64,000 bases of DNA from Lamellibrachia columna. Taxonomy: Eukaryota > Annelida > Polychaeta > Sabellida > Siboglinidae. Shown one piece after another: positions 11,205-22,897 of this stretch. The number at the start of each line of letters is the position of its first letter. The stretch's first letter is position 1. The notes under the pieces were generated by a model. That model was not told the DNA's origin and made no database searches. It worked only from the letters and a program-made list of their open reading frames with translations. The DNA lies in assembly GCA_963662155.1 (NCBI GenBank), contig OY759266.1, positions 61,340,911 to 61,404,910 of the forward strand, written 5' to 3'. Both the position numbers and the translations under genes were made by a program.

Positions 11205-14063
11205 GTGCAGAGGGGTTACCTAGAGGTGTCTCAAGCAGAACAAGAGGCCACTAGCACAGATAAACCAATATCAAATCACCCGAAAAACATCTCTGAAAAA
11301 GGTTATAGATGCGTATGTTTAAATGCAAGGAGCATAGTAAATAAGAAAAACGAATTAAACATTATGGTAGAAGATATTGACCCTCACATAATTGGTATAA
11401 CTGAATCATGGGCCAACATAGATATAACAGATGCTGAATTAGGACTGACAAGATATGTAATGTTTAGGAAAGATCGAATAGGAAGAAGGGGCGGGGGAGT
11501 TATTTTATATGTTAAAGAATCTATTCAGGCTTATGAAATAAAACTAGAAAGGGAAGCAGATTGCGATGAAGCTGTTTGGTGCAAAATTGTTTCAGGAAAT
11601 TCAAAATTAACTATTGGATTAGTTTACCGAAGTCCAAACATAAACGAAGAGGACAACACAAAAATAAAAAACGCTATAAAGGAAGTTAGTAAAGGGGAAT
11701 GTATCATAATGGGAGATTTTAACCATGGACACATACAATGGAATTCTCTAGAGAGCACAGGGATTGAGGACCAACAATTTCTATTTTTAATCCAGGATAG
11801 CTTTCTTACTCAGCACGTACTAGAACCAACCAGGGGAGAAAATGTATTAGATATAGTTTTGTCATCACAAAAAGAATTAGTGGACAATGTAAAAATATTT
11901 GAACCATTGGGTAATAGTGACCATAATCAAATACATTTTGACATCAATGTAAAATCAGAAAGTAAAAATAAGAAAACGTACAAGAGAAACTTCCACAAAG
12001 GTAACTACAAAGATATGAGAAAATACTTAGCAAAGCTAGATTGGAATAACATGCTGATGAATAAGACCGCAATTGAATGTTGGAATATTCTAAAATATGA
12101 AATTGAGAGTATCATCGATAAATTTGTTCCCTACCAAAAACAAGGAAAACGGTGTAGAAAGAAACACTTGTCAAAAGAGGCTATTAGAAAAATAATGCTA
12201 AAACAAACTATGTGGAGGGTTTATAGGCGTACCAGAAAGGACGAAGACTGCAAAATACAAAGAGGCACTTAATGCAGCTACAACTGAAATCAGACAATCT
12301 AAAAGAAGCTATGAGCAAAAACTAGCATGTAACATAAAAAATGACAGCAAGAGTTTTTATGCATATGTCAGGAGTAAACAAAACGTACAAGACAAGGTTT
12401 GACCTCTAGAAGACAGTGCTGGAAATATAATATCACAGGGGTTTTTAATGGCGGAAGACCTAAATGGTTACTTCAGTTCAGTGTTTACCAAAGAAGATAT
12501 TAGTTCATTACCAGTTTCAGGGGGCTAAATCTTATTATTTAGGTCCATTAGTTGTAACTCCAGAATTGGTAGCTAAGAAAATAAAGGCAATGAAGGATAA
12601 CAAATCACCAGGAGTGGATGGGATTCCTCCAAAATTACTAATGGAAACAGTAGAACAAATCAGTATACCACTTGCAAGAGTATTCAACTTGTCATTAAAA
12701 GAGGGAGTTGTTCCGTTTGAATGGAAAGAAGCAAACATCATACCATTATTTAAAAAGGGTTCGAGAAATAAGTCAGAGAATTACAGACCAGTGAGTTTAA
12801 CGTCAGTGATTTGTAAATTATTAGAAAGGTTAATTAAAGACCATATGGTGGACTTCCTCGTTAAGCATAAATTATTAAATTCATCTCAACATGGATTCCT
12901 TAAAGCGAGGTCATGCTTAACAAATATGTTATGTTTTTTGGAAGAAATCACTAAGTGGATAGACGTGGGATCGCCAGTAGATATTATCTACTTAGATTTT
13001 CAGAAAGCTTTTGACAAAGTGCCACATCAAAGATTTCTACTTAAATTAAAAGCCCATGGTATCGGGGATAGCATAACTGACTGGATAGAACAATGGCTGA
13101 CTGACAGAAGACAACGAGTTGTAGTAGATGGAGAAGTTTCAAATTGGAAATCGGTTTTGAGTGGGGTACCTCAAGGATCAGTATTAGGACCTATATTATT
13201 CTTAATTTATATCAATGACTTGGACGACAGTATAACAAGTAACGTACTGAAATTTGCGGATGACACAAAACTGTTTAGAAAGGTTAATACTGATGGTGAT
13301 AAACAACATTTACAAAACGATCTAGACAGATTAGTGAAATGGTCTGAGAAATGGCAGATGTTGTTCAATTTTGGGAAATGTAAATGCCTACATACAGGAC
13401 ATAGGAACTTGAATGTAAACTATAAAATGGGAGATACTGTTCTGGGTACTACTGTAAAAGAAAAGGACTTAGGAGTTACAATAAGCGCTGATATGAAAGT
13501 TTCAGAGCAGTGTGGTATTGCAGCTTCAAAGGGTAATAAAATTCTTGGATTGATTAGAAGAAACATAACATACAAGGGAAAAAAAGTTAATTATACCGCT
13601 TTATAAAGCAATAGTTAGACCTCATTTAGAATACTGTATACAAGCATGGAGACCATATCATAAGAAGGATATAGATACGCTTGAACGCATACAAAGGAGA
13701 GCAACTAAAATGATTCCAGAACTGAGAGACCTTAGTTATGAAGAACGCCTGAAAGAATGTGGTTTAACAACTCTAGAGACAAGGAGGTTAAGAGGAGATC
13801 AGATTGAAGTTTTTAAGATATTGAATGGGTATGAAAATATTGATAGAAATATGTTTTTCTCACTCAAGAAGGATAGCAGAACTAGAGGACATGAGGTAAA
13901 ATTAGTAAAGGATCAATATAGATTGGACATCAGGAAGCACTCGTTCTCACAGAGGACAATAAATGAATGGAACAAATTGTCTACAGATTGTGTAACTGCT
14001 AGCAGCGTGAATATGTTTAAAAACAAGGTTGACACATATCTCAGGAGGGCGGGCTATAAGTAG
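11205..14063 (+). pseudogene. LINE A ORF2: endonuclease plus reverse transcriptase, broken
   Basis: 11205-12272 is an unbroken endonuclease frame: CLNARSIVNKKNEL, GITESW, GGGVILYVKE, GLVYRSP, MGDFNHGHIQW and SDHNQIHFD. The linker then breaks: relative to the copy at 57504, a 2-bp loss near 12248 (GAAGACTGC for GAAGACTATGC) shifts the frame, a TGA replaces Gly at 12402, and about 13 bp are missing near 12517. The RT frame 12464-13606 is whole through KSPGVDGIPPKLL, YLDFQKAFDKVPH, GVPQGSVLGPILF and FADDTKLF. An extra A in the homopolymer at about 13585 shifts it again, and 13710-14063 encodes the C-terminus (RRATKMIPELRDLSYEERL to YLRRAGYK, stop TAG). No ATG is evident at the ORF2 start; it may rely on reinitiation after ORF1. 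Confidence 0.92.
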
Positions 14064-14112
14064 ATGAACATTGTTGGACTCTCGATAAGCCAATGGCTTC
14101 CTTGTCCACTTC

Positions 14113-14143
14113 TTGCCATCTGGGCCTTTGGCTTGGATGGCAA
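14113..14143 (+). other. Conserved 3'-end hairpin of LINE A/B
   Basis: TTGCCATC (14113-14120) and GATGGCAA (14136-14143) form a perfect 8-bp stem with a 15-nt loop, just upstream of the CTTGTTAAAT tail. The same stem occurs at 18678-18710, 59395-59425, 18985-19015 (minus) and 61477-61506 (minus), with loops of 14-17 nt that differ between families. It probably marks the RNA end recognised by the element's reverse transcriptase; that function is inferred. Confidence 0.7.
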
Positions 14144-14164
14144 ATCTTGTTAAATCTTGTTAAA

Positions 14165-14666
14165 AGAACTTCCTGGTATGAGGGATTTATCATAATCTTT
14201 TATATAGAAAGACTAAAATTACTGAAGCTACCCACATTAGCATACTGAAGGCTAAGAGGAGACATGATAGAAGTCTATAAAATAATGCACGAACTGTACG
14301 ATAATGAATCTGCACCAAACCTCCTGAAATGGGAGGATGTGACACTAAGATCAGGAAATAGAGGACACTCCATTAAAATATTTACCCAAAGAGCAAAAAT
14401 AAATTTAAGAAAAAATGCATTCCTCTTAGAGTGGCTGAACCATGGAATAATCTCCCAAACTCTGTAATACAAGCTAGATCAATTAACTCATTTAAAAACA
14501 AACTAGACAAATTCTGGTTTACCCAGACAATAATATACGACTATGAATCGCCTTTAACAATAACTAATGGAACCGGAAATTATTATATAAAAATATTTGA
14601 TTCTGAAGATCTGATCATGGAGGAATCAACTGGATCCTGCGATCAGAATCGTCATAAGATATCATA
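14165..14666 (+). pseudogene. LINE C ORF2, 3' part displaced by LINE A
   Basis: Resumes the LINE C C-terminal region: LPGMRDLS, then RGDMIEVYKIMHELYDNE, GNRGHSIKIF, RKNAF and, after a frame break near 14430, AEPWNNLPNSVIQARS and SFKNKLDKFW, ending TAA near 14666. These segments align in order with the ends of the A and B ORF2 proteins (LRGDQIEVFKILNGYE, RTRGHEVKL, NEWNKLSTDCVTASSVN). This shows it is the missing end of the frame broken at 10925. Confidence 0.85.
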
Positions 14667-14830
14667 AGCTAAGGTAATTAAGGTATATCTACGGTGGCTC
14701 CCATGCTAGCATCGCGACATGTCATGACTTAATGGGAGTCTCACTGATCATGTATTTTATACCTTACATTACCTTAAGATGCTTCTGATTTTTCCTGTAA
14801 CTTAACACTGATAGGTTGTAATATGACAGA

Positions 14831-14939
14831 AGAAAAACATATATTAGGTTCTTATTAATTTTTTAATGACGCAATTAATATGCAAACACTACCACGTACG
14901 CGTTATACAATTATAAAGCATTACCATACCATGCTTCTG

Positions 14940-15009
<70 letters not shown>

Positions 15010-15834
15010 CATACATATACATATACATTATTGCGGGTCAGTTAACAAATTCTCAAGGATGGCATTGTATGGAGTGCCCCCCCCCCACCCCCCGGCGCCT
15101 CTGGCCTGTCAATGTTTCGACAGCGAGAACTCACCGCAGTTCATTGTCCTACGAATAACAAGCCTAGTCTTGTGGAGTAAGCCAGGCAATCATGTTGAGG
15201 CGTAATGTCACGAATGCAGCCTTACTTCTTCTATTTATTGTCGCTGTCTTCAATGAATACGGAATATATGTACTTCACTGTTGGATGTGGCCCTCGTTGA
15301 CAACGTTAAGTGGCAGGTATGTTTTCGTTTCTGTAAAAGTTATGAAAGCTCTCTTTGAAATTTGACTTCGTAATGTAGGCTGTAGCCATATATATACGTT
15401 ACGGTGATAAGCAGAGGCGCTTGGCAGGTTGCGCGGATGCGCGAAAATCGGGTCATATTAGTGATCGCCGGAAGTTGCGAGCTAGTCTGATTACGGCATT
15501 TAACGGCGATGGTAGACCTTTGACTTTGTACGCTTGCATTCCGTAATATTAAACTAATCACTTGTCTGAGATGGTAACATCATTCATGCGTTATAACAAT
15601 AAAACGTTTGACACTTTGTTGGTACTCTTTGCTTTTGTCAATTTACAAAAATTCAATTAACGCGTCCCTACGAAAACAGCCCCCCCCCGGGCAGTGACCG
15701 GTGTTGTGCTTGTGCCACGTTGTGGTGGTACCCTGTTGTGGGGGGCACCCTAAAAGGCGGGCGTTCGTGCAAGGCACTGCGTGCGTGTGTACATTGTGAT
15801 ATCTTATAAATATTCACTTGTTTGTGGATTTAGA
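14831..15834. other. Intergenic stretch with TA microsatellite and C tracts
   Basis: A TA/CATA microsatellite fills 14944-15027. Runs of eight or more C sit near 15078-15092 and 15679-15688. The sequence between shows no convincing coding frame, structured RNA or element end. The 73-codon minus frame at 15340-15561 resembles nothing known. Confidence 0.7.
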
Positions 15835-18732
15835 AACCCATATAACATGTCTGAAGCAGGTTATAGATGCGTGTGTTTAAATGCTAGGAGTATAATAAAT
15901 AAGAAAAACGAATTAAACATTATGGTAGAAGATATTGACCCTCACATAATTGGTATAACTGAATCATGGGCCAACACAGACATTACAGATGCTGAATTAG
16001 GATTGACAGGATACGTAATGTTTAGGAGAGATCGAATAGGAAGAAGGGGAGGGGGAGTTATTTTATATGTTAAAGAATCTATTCAGCTAGGCTTATGAAA
16101 TAAAATTAGAAAGCAAAGCAGATTACGATGAAGCTGTTTGGTGCAAAATAGTTTCAGGAAATTAAAAATTAACTATTGGATTAGTTTACCGAAGTCCAAA
16201 CATAAACGAAGCGGATAACGCAAAAATACAAAATGCTATAAAGGAAGTTAGTAAAGGGGAATGTATCATAATGGGAGATTTTAACCGTGGACACATACAA
16301 TGGAAATCTCTAGAGAGTACAGGGGGTGATGACCAACAATTTTTATTTTTAATTCAGGAGAGCTTCCTTACTCAGCACGTGCTAGAACCAACCAGGGGAG
16401 AAAATGTATTAGATATAGTTTTATCATCACAAAAAGAATTATATATAGAATAACCATTGGGTAACAGTGACCACAATCAAATACATTTTGACATCAACGT
16501 AAAATCAGAAAGTAAAAATAAAAAAACGTATAGGAGAAACTTCCACAAAGGTAACTATAAAGATATGAGAAAATACTTAGCAAAGCTAGATTGGAATAAC
16601 ATGCTAATGAATAAGACCGCAATTGAATGTTGGAATATTCTAAAATATGAAATTGAGAGTATCATCGATAAATTTGTTCCCTTGAAAAAACAAGGAAAAC
16701 AGTCTAGAAAGAAACACTTGTCAAAAGAAGCTATTAGAAAAAATAGTGTTTAAGCAAACTATGTGGAGGGTTTATAGGCGTACCAGAAAGGATGAAGACT
16801 ATGCAAATTACAAAGAGGCACTTAACCTAGCTACAACTGAAATTAGAAAATCTAAAAGAACCTTTGAAAAAAAATTGGTAGGTAATATAAAAAATGACAG
16901 CAAGAGTTTCTATGCTTATGTAAGGAGTAAACAGAACGTTCGAGATAAGGTCGGACCACTGGAAAACAACGGGGAAACATAATTTCAGAGGGGTTTCAAA
17001 TGGCAGAGGTCCTGAATGAGTATTTCAGTTCAGTATTTACCACAGAAGATATCAGCTCACTTCCAGTTCCATTTACTAAATTTGAGGGAAATAAATCAGA
17101 ACATTTAGGGCAGTTATATGTAACTCCTGTAATGATAGCAAACAAAATTAAGAAGATGAAAGATAATAAATCACCTGGAGTTGATGGGATACCACCAAAA
17201 CTGCTTAAGGAAATTGTTGATCAAATTAGTACACCACTTGCAAAATTGTTTAACTTGTCACTAGAAGAAGGAATAGTTCCATCAGAATGGAAAGAAGCAA
17301 ACATTACGCTACTATTTAAGAAGGGATCGAGGAACAAGCCAGAAAATTACAGACCAGTGAGTTTAACATCAGTTATATGTAAATTACTCGAAATATTAAT
17401 TAGAGACCACATGGTGGAATTCCTTGTAAAACATAATTTAATAAATACATCTCAACATGGGTTCCTAAAAGCAAGGTCATGTCTAACCAATCTCTTGTGT
17501 TTTTTTTAAGAAATTACAAAATGGGTAGATGACGGGTCACCAGTGGATGTTGTCTACTTAGATTTTCAGAAAGCTTTCGATAAAGTGCCACACCAAAGAT
17601 TGATACTTAAACTAAAAGCCCATGGTATATGTAATGATGTAATCAACTGGATAGAAAAGTGGCTTACACACAGAAGACAGAGAGTAATAGTAGACGGTGA
17701 GATTTCAAACTGGAAATCGGTTTTGAGTGGGGTACCACAGGGATCAGTCTTAGGCCCTATACTGTTTTTAATATATATAAATGATCTAGAAGATGACATA
17801 TCTAGCAAAGTACTAAAATTTGCAGATGACACAAAAGTATTCAGAAAGGTTACAAATGATACAGATAAACAAAGTTTACAGGATGATCTAGATAAATTAG
17901 TTAAATGGTCAGAAAAATGGCAAATGTTATTCAATTTTGGGATGTGCAAATGTATACACATAGGGCATGGAAACATGGTCGAAGAATATAAAATGGGGGA
18001 TGCTGTACTAGGTAGAACCACACAAGAAAAGGACTTAGGAGTAACATTTAGTGCTGACATGAAAGTTTCAGAGCAATGTGGGATTGCTGCTTCAAAAGGA
18101 AATCAAATTCTAGGGCTAATTAGGAGAACTATCATGTACAAGGAGAAACAGCTAATTGTACCCCTGTACAAAGCAATAGTTAGACCACATTTGGAATATT
18201 GTATTCAAGCATGGAGGCCGTATCGTAAAAAGGACATAGACAAGCTAGAAAGAATACAACGAAGAGCAACCAAAATGATTCCAGAATTGAGAGACCTTAG
18301 TTATGAAAGTCGCTTATTACAATATGGTTTGACAACACTAGAGACCAGGAGACTAAGAGGACACCAAATAGAAGTGTTTAAAATAGTGAACGGTTATGAG
18401 GATGTTGATAGGAATATGTTCTTCAAACTTAAAGAAGGCAGTAGAACCAGAGGAAACAAAGCAGCATTAGTTAAGGAGCAGTGTAGGTTGGACATGAGAA
18501 AGTACTCTTTCTCACGGAGGGTGATAAATGAATGGAACAAACTGCCAAATGATTGTGTTAATGCTAGTAGTGTGAATATGTTTAAAAATAGAATTGACAG
18601 GTATTTGATAAGGGTGGGCTACACATAGATGAGAAAATTGTTGGACTCTCGATAAGCCAATGGCTTCCTTGTCCACTTTGCCATCTGGAACTTGTTGTTT
18701 GGGATGGCAATCTTGTTAAATCTTGTTAAATA
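15835..18732 (+). mobile_element. LINE family B copy 1 (CR1-like)
   Basis: Begins at about 15835 just before the endonuclease and ends at about 18732 after the hairpin (18678-18710) and two CTTGTTAAAT units. It lacks ORF1, so it is 5' truncated near the ORF2 start. It is clearly homologous to family A along ORF2 but differs steadily in sequence and in the hairpin loop. 233 bp later a family A copy lies in the opposite orientation, giving a tail-to-tail pair. Confidence 0.88.
15848..18628 (+). pseudogene. LINE B ORF2: endonuclease plus reverse transcriptase
   Basis: The endonuclease is present (CLNARSIINKKNEL, GITESWANTD, GGGVILYVKE, MGDFNRGHIQW, SDHNQIHFD) but broken by a frameshift near 16088, a stop near 16163 and TATATAG at about 16441-16448. 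The linker is broken near 16745 and 16980. The RT reads KSPGVDGIPPKLLKE to SCLTNLLCFF, where a run of eight T with an immediate TAA (17500-17509) breaks it. From 17543 the frame is whole to the stop at 18628: YLDFQKAFDKVPHQRL, GVPQGSVLGPILF, FADDTKVF, LGVTFSADMKVSEQCG, RPHLEYCIQAWRPYRKKD and YLIRVGYT. The catalytic FADD is intact. Confidence 0.92.
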
Positions 18733-18960
18733 TAATATTCTTGTTGGATAATGTACTAAAGAAACAAAAAAATAATGTACAGATTTATACTATCAATGTC
18801 AATGATCAGTAATATTCACATTAATATATACAAAATACACTGATCAATGATACTCACAGTAGCAAATACTAAATTGTTTGTTGAAAGAAACCCACATAAT
18901 ACTCTAGTTGGGCAATATACGCACGCTAGTTAAGAATAATTCGTTAAGGGGACAAAAACA
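18733..18960. other. Spacer between tail-to-tail LINEs
   Basis: AT-rich spacer with no feature beyond short direct repeats around CAATGATCAGTAATATTCACA and the similar TGATCAATGATACTCACAGT. Confidence 0.6.
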
Positions 18961-18965
18961 TAATA

Positions 18966-20222
18966 GATTTAGATTTAACAAGATTTGCCATCCAAGCCAA
19001 AGGCCCAGATGGCAAGTGGACAAGGAAGCCATTGGCTTATCGAGAGTCCAACAATGTTCATTTACTTATAGCCCGCCCTCCTGAGATATGTGTCAACCTT
19101 GTTTTTAAACATATTCACGCTGCTAGCAGTTACACAATCTGTAGACAATTTGTTCCATTCATTTATTGTCCTTTGTGAGAACGAGTGCTTCCTGATGTCC
19201 AATCTACATTGATCCTTTACTAATTTTACCTCATGTCCTCTAGTTCTGCTATCCTTCTTGAGTGAGAAAAACATATTTCTATCAATATTTTCATACCCAT
19301 TCAATATCTTAAAAACTTCAATCTGATCTCCTCTTAACCTCCTTGTCTCTAGAGTTGTTAAACCACATTCTTTCAGGCGTTCTTCATAACTAAGGTCTCT
19401 AAGTTCTGGAATCATTTTAGTTGCTCTCCTTTGTATGCGTTCAAGCGTATCTATATCCTTCTTACGATATGGTCTCCATGCTTGTATACAGTATTCTAAA
19501 TGAGGTCTAACTATTGCTTTATAAAGAGGTATAATTAACTTTTTTCCCTTGTATGTTATGTTTCTTCTAATCAATCCAAGAATTTGATTACCCTTTGAAG
19601 CTGCAATACCACACTGCTCTGAAACTTTCATATCAGCGCTTATTTTAACTCCTAAGTCCTTTTCTTTTACAGTAGTACCCAGAGCAGTATCTCCCATTTT
19701 ATAGTTTACATTCAAGTTCCCATGTCCTGTATGTAGGCATTTACATTTCCCAAAATTGAACAGCATCTGCCATTTCTCAGACCATTTCACTAATCTGTCT
19801 AGATCGTTTTGTAAATGTTGTTTATCACCATCAGTATTAACCTTTCTAAACAGTTTTGTGTCATCCGCAAATTTCAGTATGTTACTTGTTATACTGTCGT
19901 CCAAGTCATTGATATAAATTAAGAATAATTTAGGTCCTAATACTGATCCTTGAGGTACCCCACTCAAAACCGATTTCCAATTTGAAACTTCTCCATCTAC
20001 TACAACTCGTTGTCTTCTGTCAGTCAGCCATTGTTCTATCCAGTCAGTTATGCTATCCCCGATACCATGGGCTTTTAATTTAAGTAGTAATCTTTGATGT
20101 GGCACTTTGTCAAAAGCTTTCTGAAAATCTAAGTAGATAATATCTACTGGCGATCCCACGTCTATCCACTTTTTCTTCCAAAAAACATAACATATTTGTT
20201 AAGCATGACCTCGCTTTAAGGA
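18966..20222 (-). mobile_element. LINE family A copy 2, 5' truncated
   Basis: On the minus strand the tail (TTTAACAAGATTTGCC in plus orientation) and hairpin (18985-19015) are followed by the ORF2 C-terminus. The copy ends at about 20222 in the RT fingers, just after the SCLTN region, so about 1.25 kb remains. Apart from a small deletion near 20170 it is close to copies 1 and 3. Confidence 0.92.
19062..20159 (-). pseudogene. LINE A RT fragment, open frame of 365 codons
   Basis: Unbroken from PVDIIYLDFQKAFDKVPH through GVPQGSVLGPKLF, FADDTKLF, RRNITYKGKKLIIPLY, RPHLEYCIQAWRPY and RTRGHEVKLV to the terminal YLRRAGYK. The fingers, endonuclease and ORF1 are missing, so it cannot act alone. Homopolymers broken in copy 1 (AAAAAAGTT near the KGKKLI codons) are intact here. 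Confidence 0.92.
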
Positions 20223-20403
20223 ATAAATAGAGAAATAAAAATATATATATAATAAAGAATACTCTTGTTGGGTAAGAATACTGACTTTAATGATTTGCAG
20301 TAGACACTGATCAATACTGTTTAGTACTTTTTAAGATCTTTTGCAGATGAGATCAAACTGGTCTTTACAAGGACCTTGCCATTGGCTGTCCAACAGTTAT
20401 TTA

Positions 20404-21000
20404 TTTTTTTCTGGTTTCCTATGCAAATGAAGCCTGAATCGCTGTTAAGTCTTCATTTATGAAGATTGGACTGTTCTTGTTCGCCACGTTATTCTGCTTT
20501 AGCTTGAATCTGGCTCCGTAGATGGCGTCCCTTACTTTCTCACTCCTAAAGCGAACGATCATGGTTTGTGTGACAAGTCGGCCCTGTTTGTCCTTTTTGG
20601 GGCCCAATCGATGGCTCTGTTCGATTTGGTTGCATTAATTTTTTCTTTGAAGATGTCTAAGACTTTTGTATCAGTGTCCTCCCCCGGTCAGTTTCCAAGA
20701 GATGCCTCGTATTCTGATGTTTGCTCACCTTGAATATTGCTCACATTTGTTGAGCTCACAATCAAGGTGTGCAATTCGTTCTTCAAGTGATTCAATATCG
20801 GCATCTTTTGCTGTAAGTTTTTCCTGTAGCGATTTGAGTGTCACTTGCAGGTCTTTCAATTCCGTCGGGAATAGCTCCAGTTTTATTTTGTCCATAATTT
20901 CTGGATCCCGAAGGACCCTTAGAACACGCAGGTTGAAGGCAGTCTGATCGTCGTCATCAATCACTTCGCTGCGGCTGCTACTTTTGCATTGCTTAGGCAT
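20404..21000 (-). pseudogene. LINE ORF1 relic with coiled coil (L1/Tx1-type)
   Basis: From ATG at 21000 (minus): MPKQCKSSSR, an acidic stretch VIDDDDQTAFN, then heptad-rich LKDLQVTLKSLQEKLTAKDA and ELNKCEQYSR, the standard end of the coiled coil in L1-like ORF1 proteins. After a frame break, 20419-20607 reads GPKKDKQGRLVTQTMIVRF, RDAIYGARFKL and SPIFINEDLTAIQ, matching the RRM/C-terminal part. ORF1p trimers coat element RNA. The element is cut after ORF1: no endonuclease or RT follows. It borders the truncated LINE A. Confidence 0.75.
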
Positions 21001-21489
21001 ATTTCAATTCGTCTGAATTCCGGCTTGTCACTGATCGTATTGTTATTTCTACTGTCGTCCGTGTGGTGTCTGGCACCATGCTTCAGTAGTCACCGGTCGG
21101 ACACCGGCCGGCTTGTTGTTTGTATAGTCGTCTGCGAGGATGGGCACCACGCTTCACTGGTCAGAGGTGTAGGTGGGCAGAGGTTCAGGACTATCAATAA
21201 TATCGCTCACAATTTCTTACGAGAACTCTTTTCGCACCAACATGTTCGTCTATACTTAAGGTTGTTGTCTCATCCTCCTCTATATGGTATTGATGCCAGT
21301 TTACATCTGATTCAAGGCACTAGTAGCTATATATATTGCTCAAATGTCATAATATCTCTCCCAAACACATACACGTCAATTCACCATGGCCATGCTAAGA
21401 GCCACCTTAGACTAGACATTTGTCGAATGTTACTGATCTTTTAATTGTGCAAAGCTATCACTCAATCACGCATTTTCATAACTGTTGCA

Positions 21490-21835
21490 TTATACCTTTC
21501 CTTAAGATACCTTAAGATGGTTCTGATCGCAGGATTCTTCATTGATCAGATCTTCATCATCGTCCATTAATAGTTTAAGAATTCCAGTTTCATATTTTTA
21601 AAGGTACTTCGAAATTATGTAGAATTTCCTGATTGGACCAGAAATGGTCCAGGCAGTTTTTAAAAGTATTTAAAGATGTTGCCTGAACAACTTTTTCCAT
21701 GAGGGAATTCCAAGGTTCAGTCACTGATGGGAAAAGCATTTTTTCTTATATTTGTTTTTGCTCTTTGGGTAAATAATTTTTGAATATGCCCTCTATTTCC
21801 TGTCCTGAAGGATGCATCCTCTCATTTTAAGAAAT
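21490..21835 (-). mobile_element. LINE C-like 3' end fragment
   Basis: Read on the minus strand it gives TEPWNSLMEKVVQATSLNTF then DHFWSNQEIL, paralleling AEPWNNLPNSVIQARSINSF and DKFWFTQTII of LINE C. The plus-strand ACCTTTCCTTAAGATACC at its outer edge parallels the TACCTTAAGATG end of LINE C. It is a short, decayed, 5'-truncated insertion. Confidence 0.65.
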
Positions 21836-22894
21836 AACTAAACAAAATAATGGATAGGTTATAGTTATTAGTAAATATTAATAAATAAATATTCCAGACT
21901 TCTAAGAGATTGTGAATGCATTTTTTGTCTGTTGTAGCAACACAATTACCTCATTTTGGTAGTGTTTATTGTGATGATTCTTAATCAGTTGATCTTTGTA
22001 GTAGTATTACCATTGTCTGTTTTCTTAGTGTACAGAGATCAATGTGTTCCACTTGCACAGTCATTTGATAAAAAATTTCTGTTATGAAGATATTGTGAAT
22101 GTATTGTTGTAATGATTGTTGCTTGTAACTACCTGCACGGTTCTTCGAGCACTGCATATATTCTATGTCATTCATGTTTCTTCAGTGGATCATTGGTGAA
22201 ATTGTGGTTTGTTGGCAATTGCCAAAATAAAAGCAATAAAACCAAGCTAAGAATTTTCGGAATATTATTTTTATTCATTTTGTCAAAGGTTTGAAGCATT
22301 CAGCTTTTTTGTATTTGCGCATATACATTGACATTGTACAATAAATACAGAAATCACAGGTTTCACACACGTTCGCACGCACGCACGCATGCATGCATGC
22401 ATGCACGCACACACTATCAGATGCAAGTTTTGAACTGATAATTATATTAATAATAAAAAATAATAATTAATAAATAAATAGACGTGAATAATAAAAGGTA
22501 AATTATATATATAATATATATACATATTTAAAATAGTCAAATTAAAGTTTATGGCTATTGCTATCTAACGTGAATAACATTACAGAAAACGTTCGTTAGT
22601 TTATTTCAATACATAGAGCAACTATATATACAGTGTTCGTCTGTCTGCGAGATATATACTGAAATGCGGTTCGAAAGAAATGAGACTAGTCTTTATCAAT
22701 ACAATTCAAATTTAAGGACACACCCACACACACACAAACACACACACACACACTCCGCTAGTATTATGAACATGCGCGATTGAGCAATAGCTATAGCGCA
22801 GCACAATTAAAAGATCGGTAACTTTCAACAAATGTCGAGTTGCTATTTAACCTTTATTTTATATTTGTTAAATAGTTGAGTTAAATAGCTCTTT
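21836..22894. other. AT-rich intergenic stretch with short CA and ACGC repeats
   Basis: No gene seen. It contains ACGC/ATGC repeats near 22370-22410, TA-rich DNA near 22500-22530 and a CA tract near 22720-22752. Frames at 21981-22175 and 22112-22294 have no recognisable content. Confidence 0.65.
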
Positions 22895-22897
22895 CTG

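Larger units (their letters stand above)
10926..14164 (+). mobile_element. LINE family A copy 1 (CR1-like), inserted into LINE C
   Basis: A 3.2-kb insertion that interrupts LINE C between RRATR (about 10925) and LPGMRDLS (from 14168). It contains the C-terminus of an SGNH-esterase ORF1, the complete endonuclease-RT ORF2, a short 3' UTR with the hairpin at 14113-14143, and a tail of CTTGTTAAAT units instead of poly(A). Esterase-type ORF1 and a short-repeat 3' tail are known features of the CR1/L2 group. It is 5' truncated within ORF1 and has several ORF2 frame breaks. I saw no clear target-site duplication. Confidence 0.88.
7461..14830 (+). mobile_element. LINE family C (PHD-ORF1 non-LTR retrotransposon), split by a nested LINE A
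   Basis: A plus-strand non-LTR element with two decayed reading frames: ORF1 (7545-about 8525) with PHD-like finger, coiled coil and RNA-binding region; ORF2 (about 8530-10925) with apurinic-type endonuclease and reverse transcriptase. The C-terminal end of ORF2 resumes at about 14165 after a 3.2-kb family A insertion. The 3' end near 14660-14780 carries TACCTTA/TTACCTTAAGATG motifs. A related 3' end occurs on the minus strand at 21490-21835. Several stops and frame breaks make it inactive. Confidence 0.85.
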
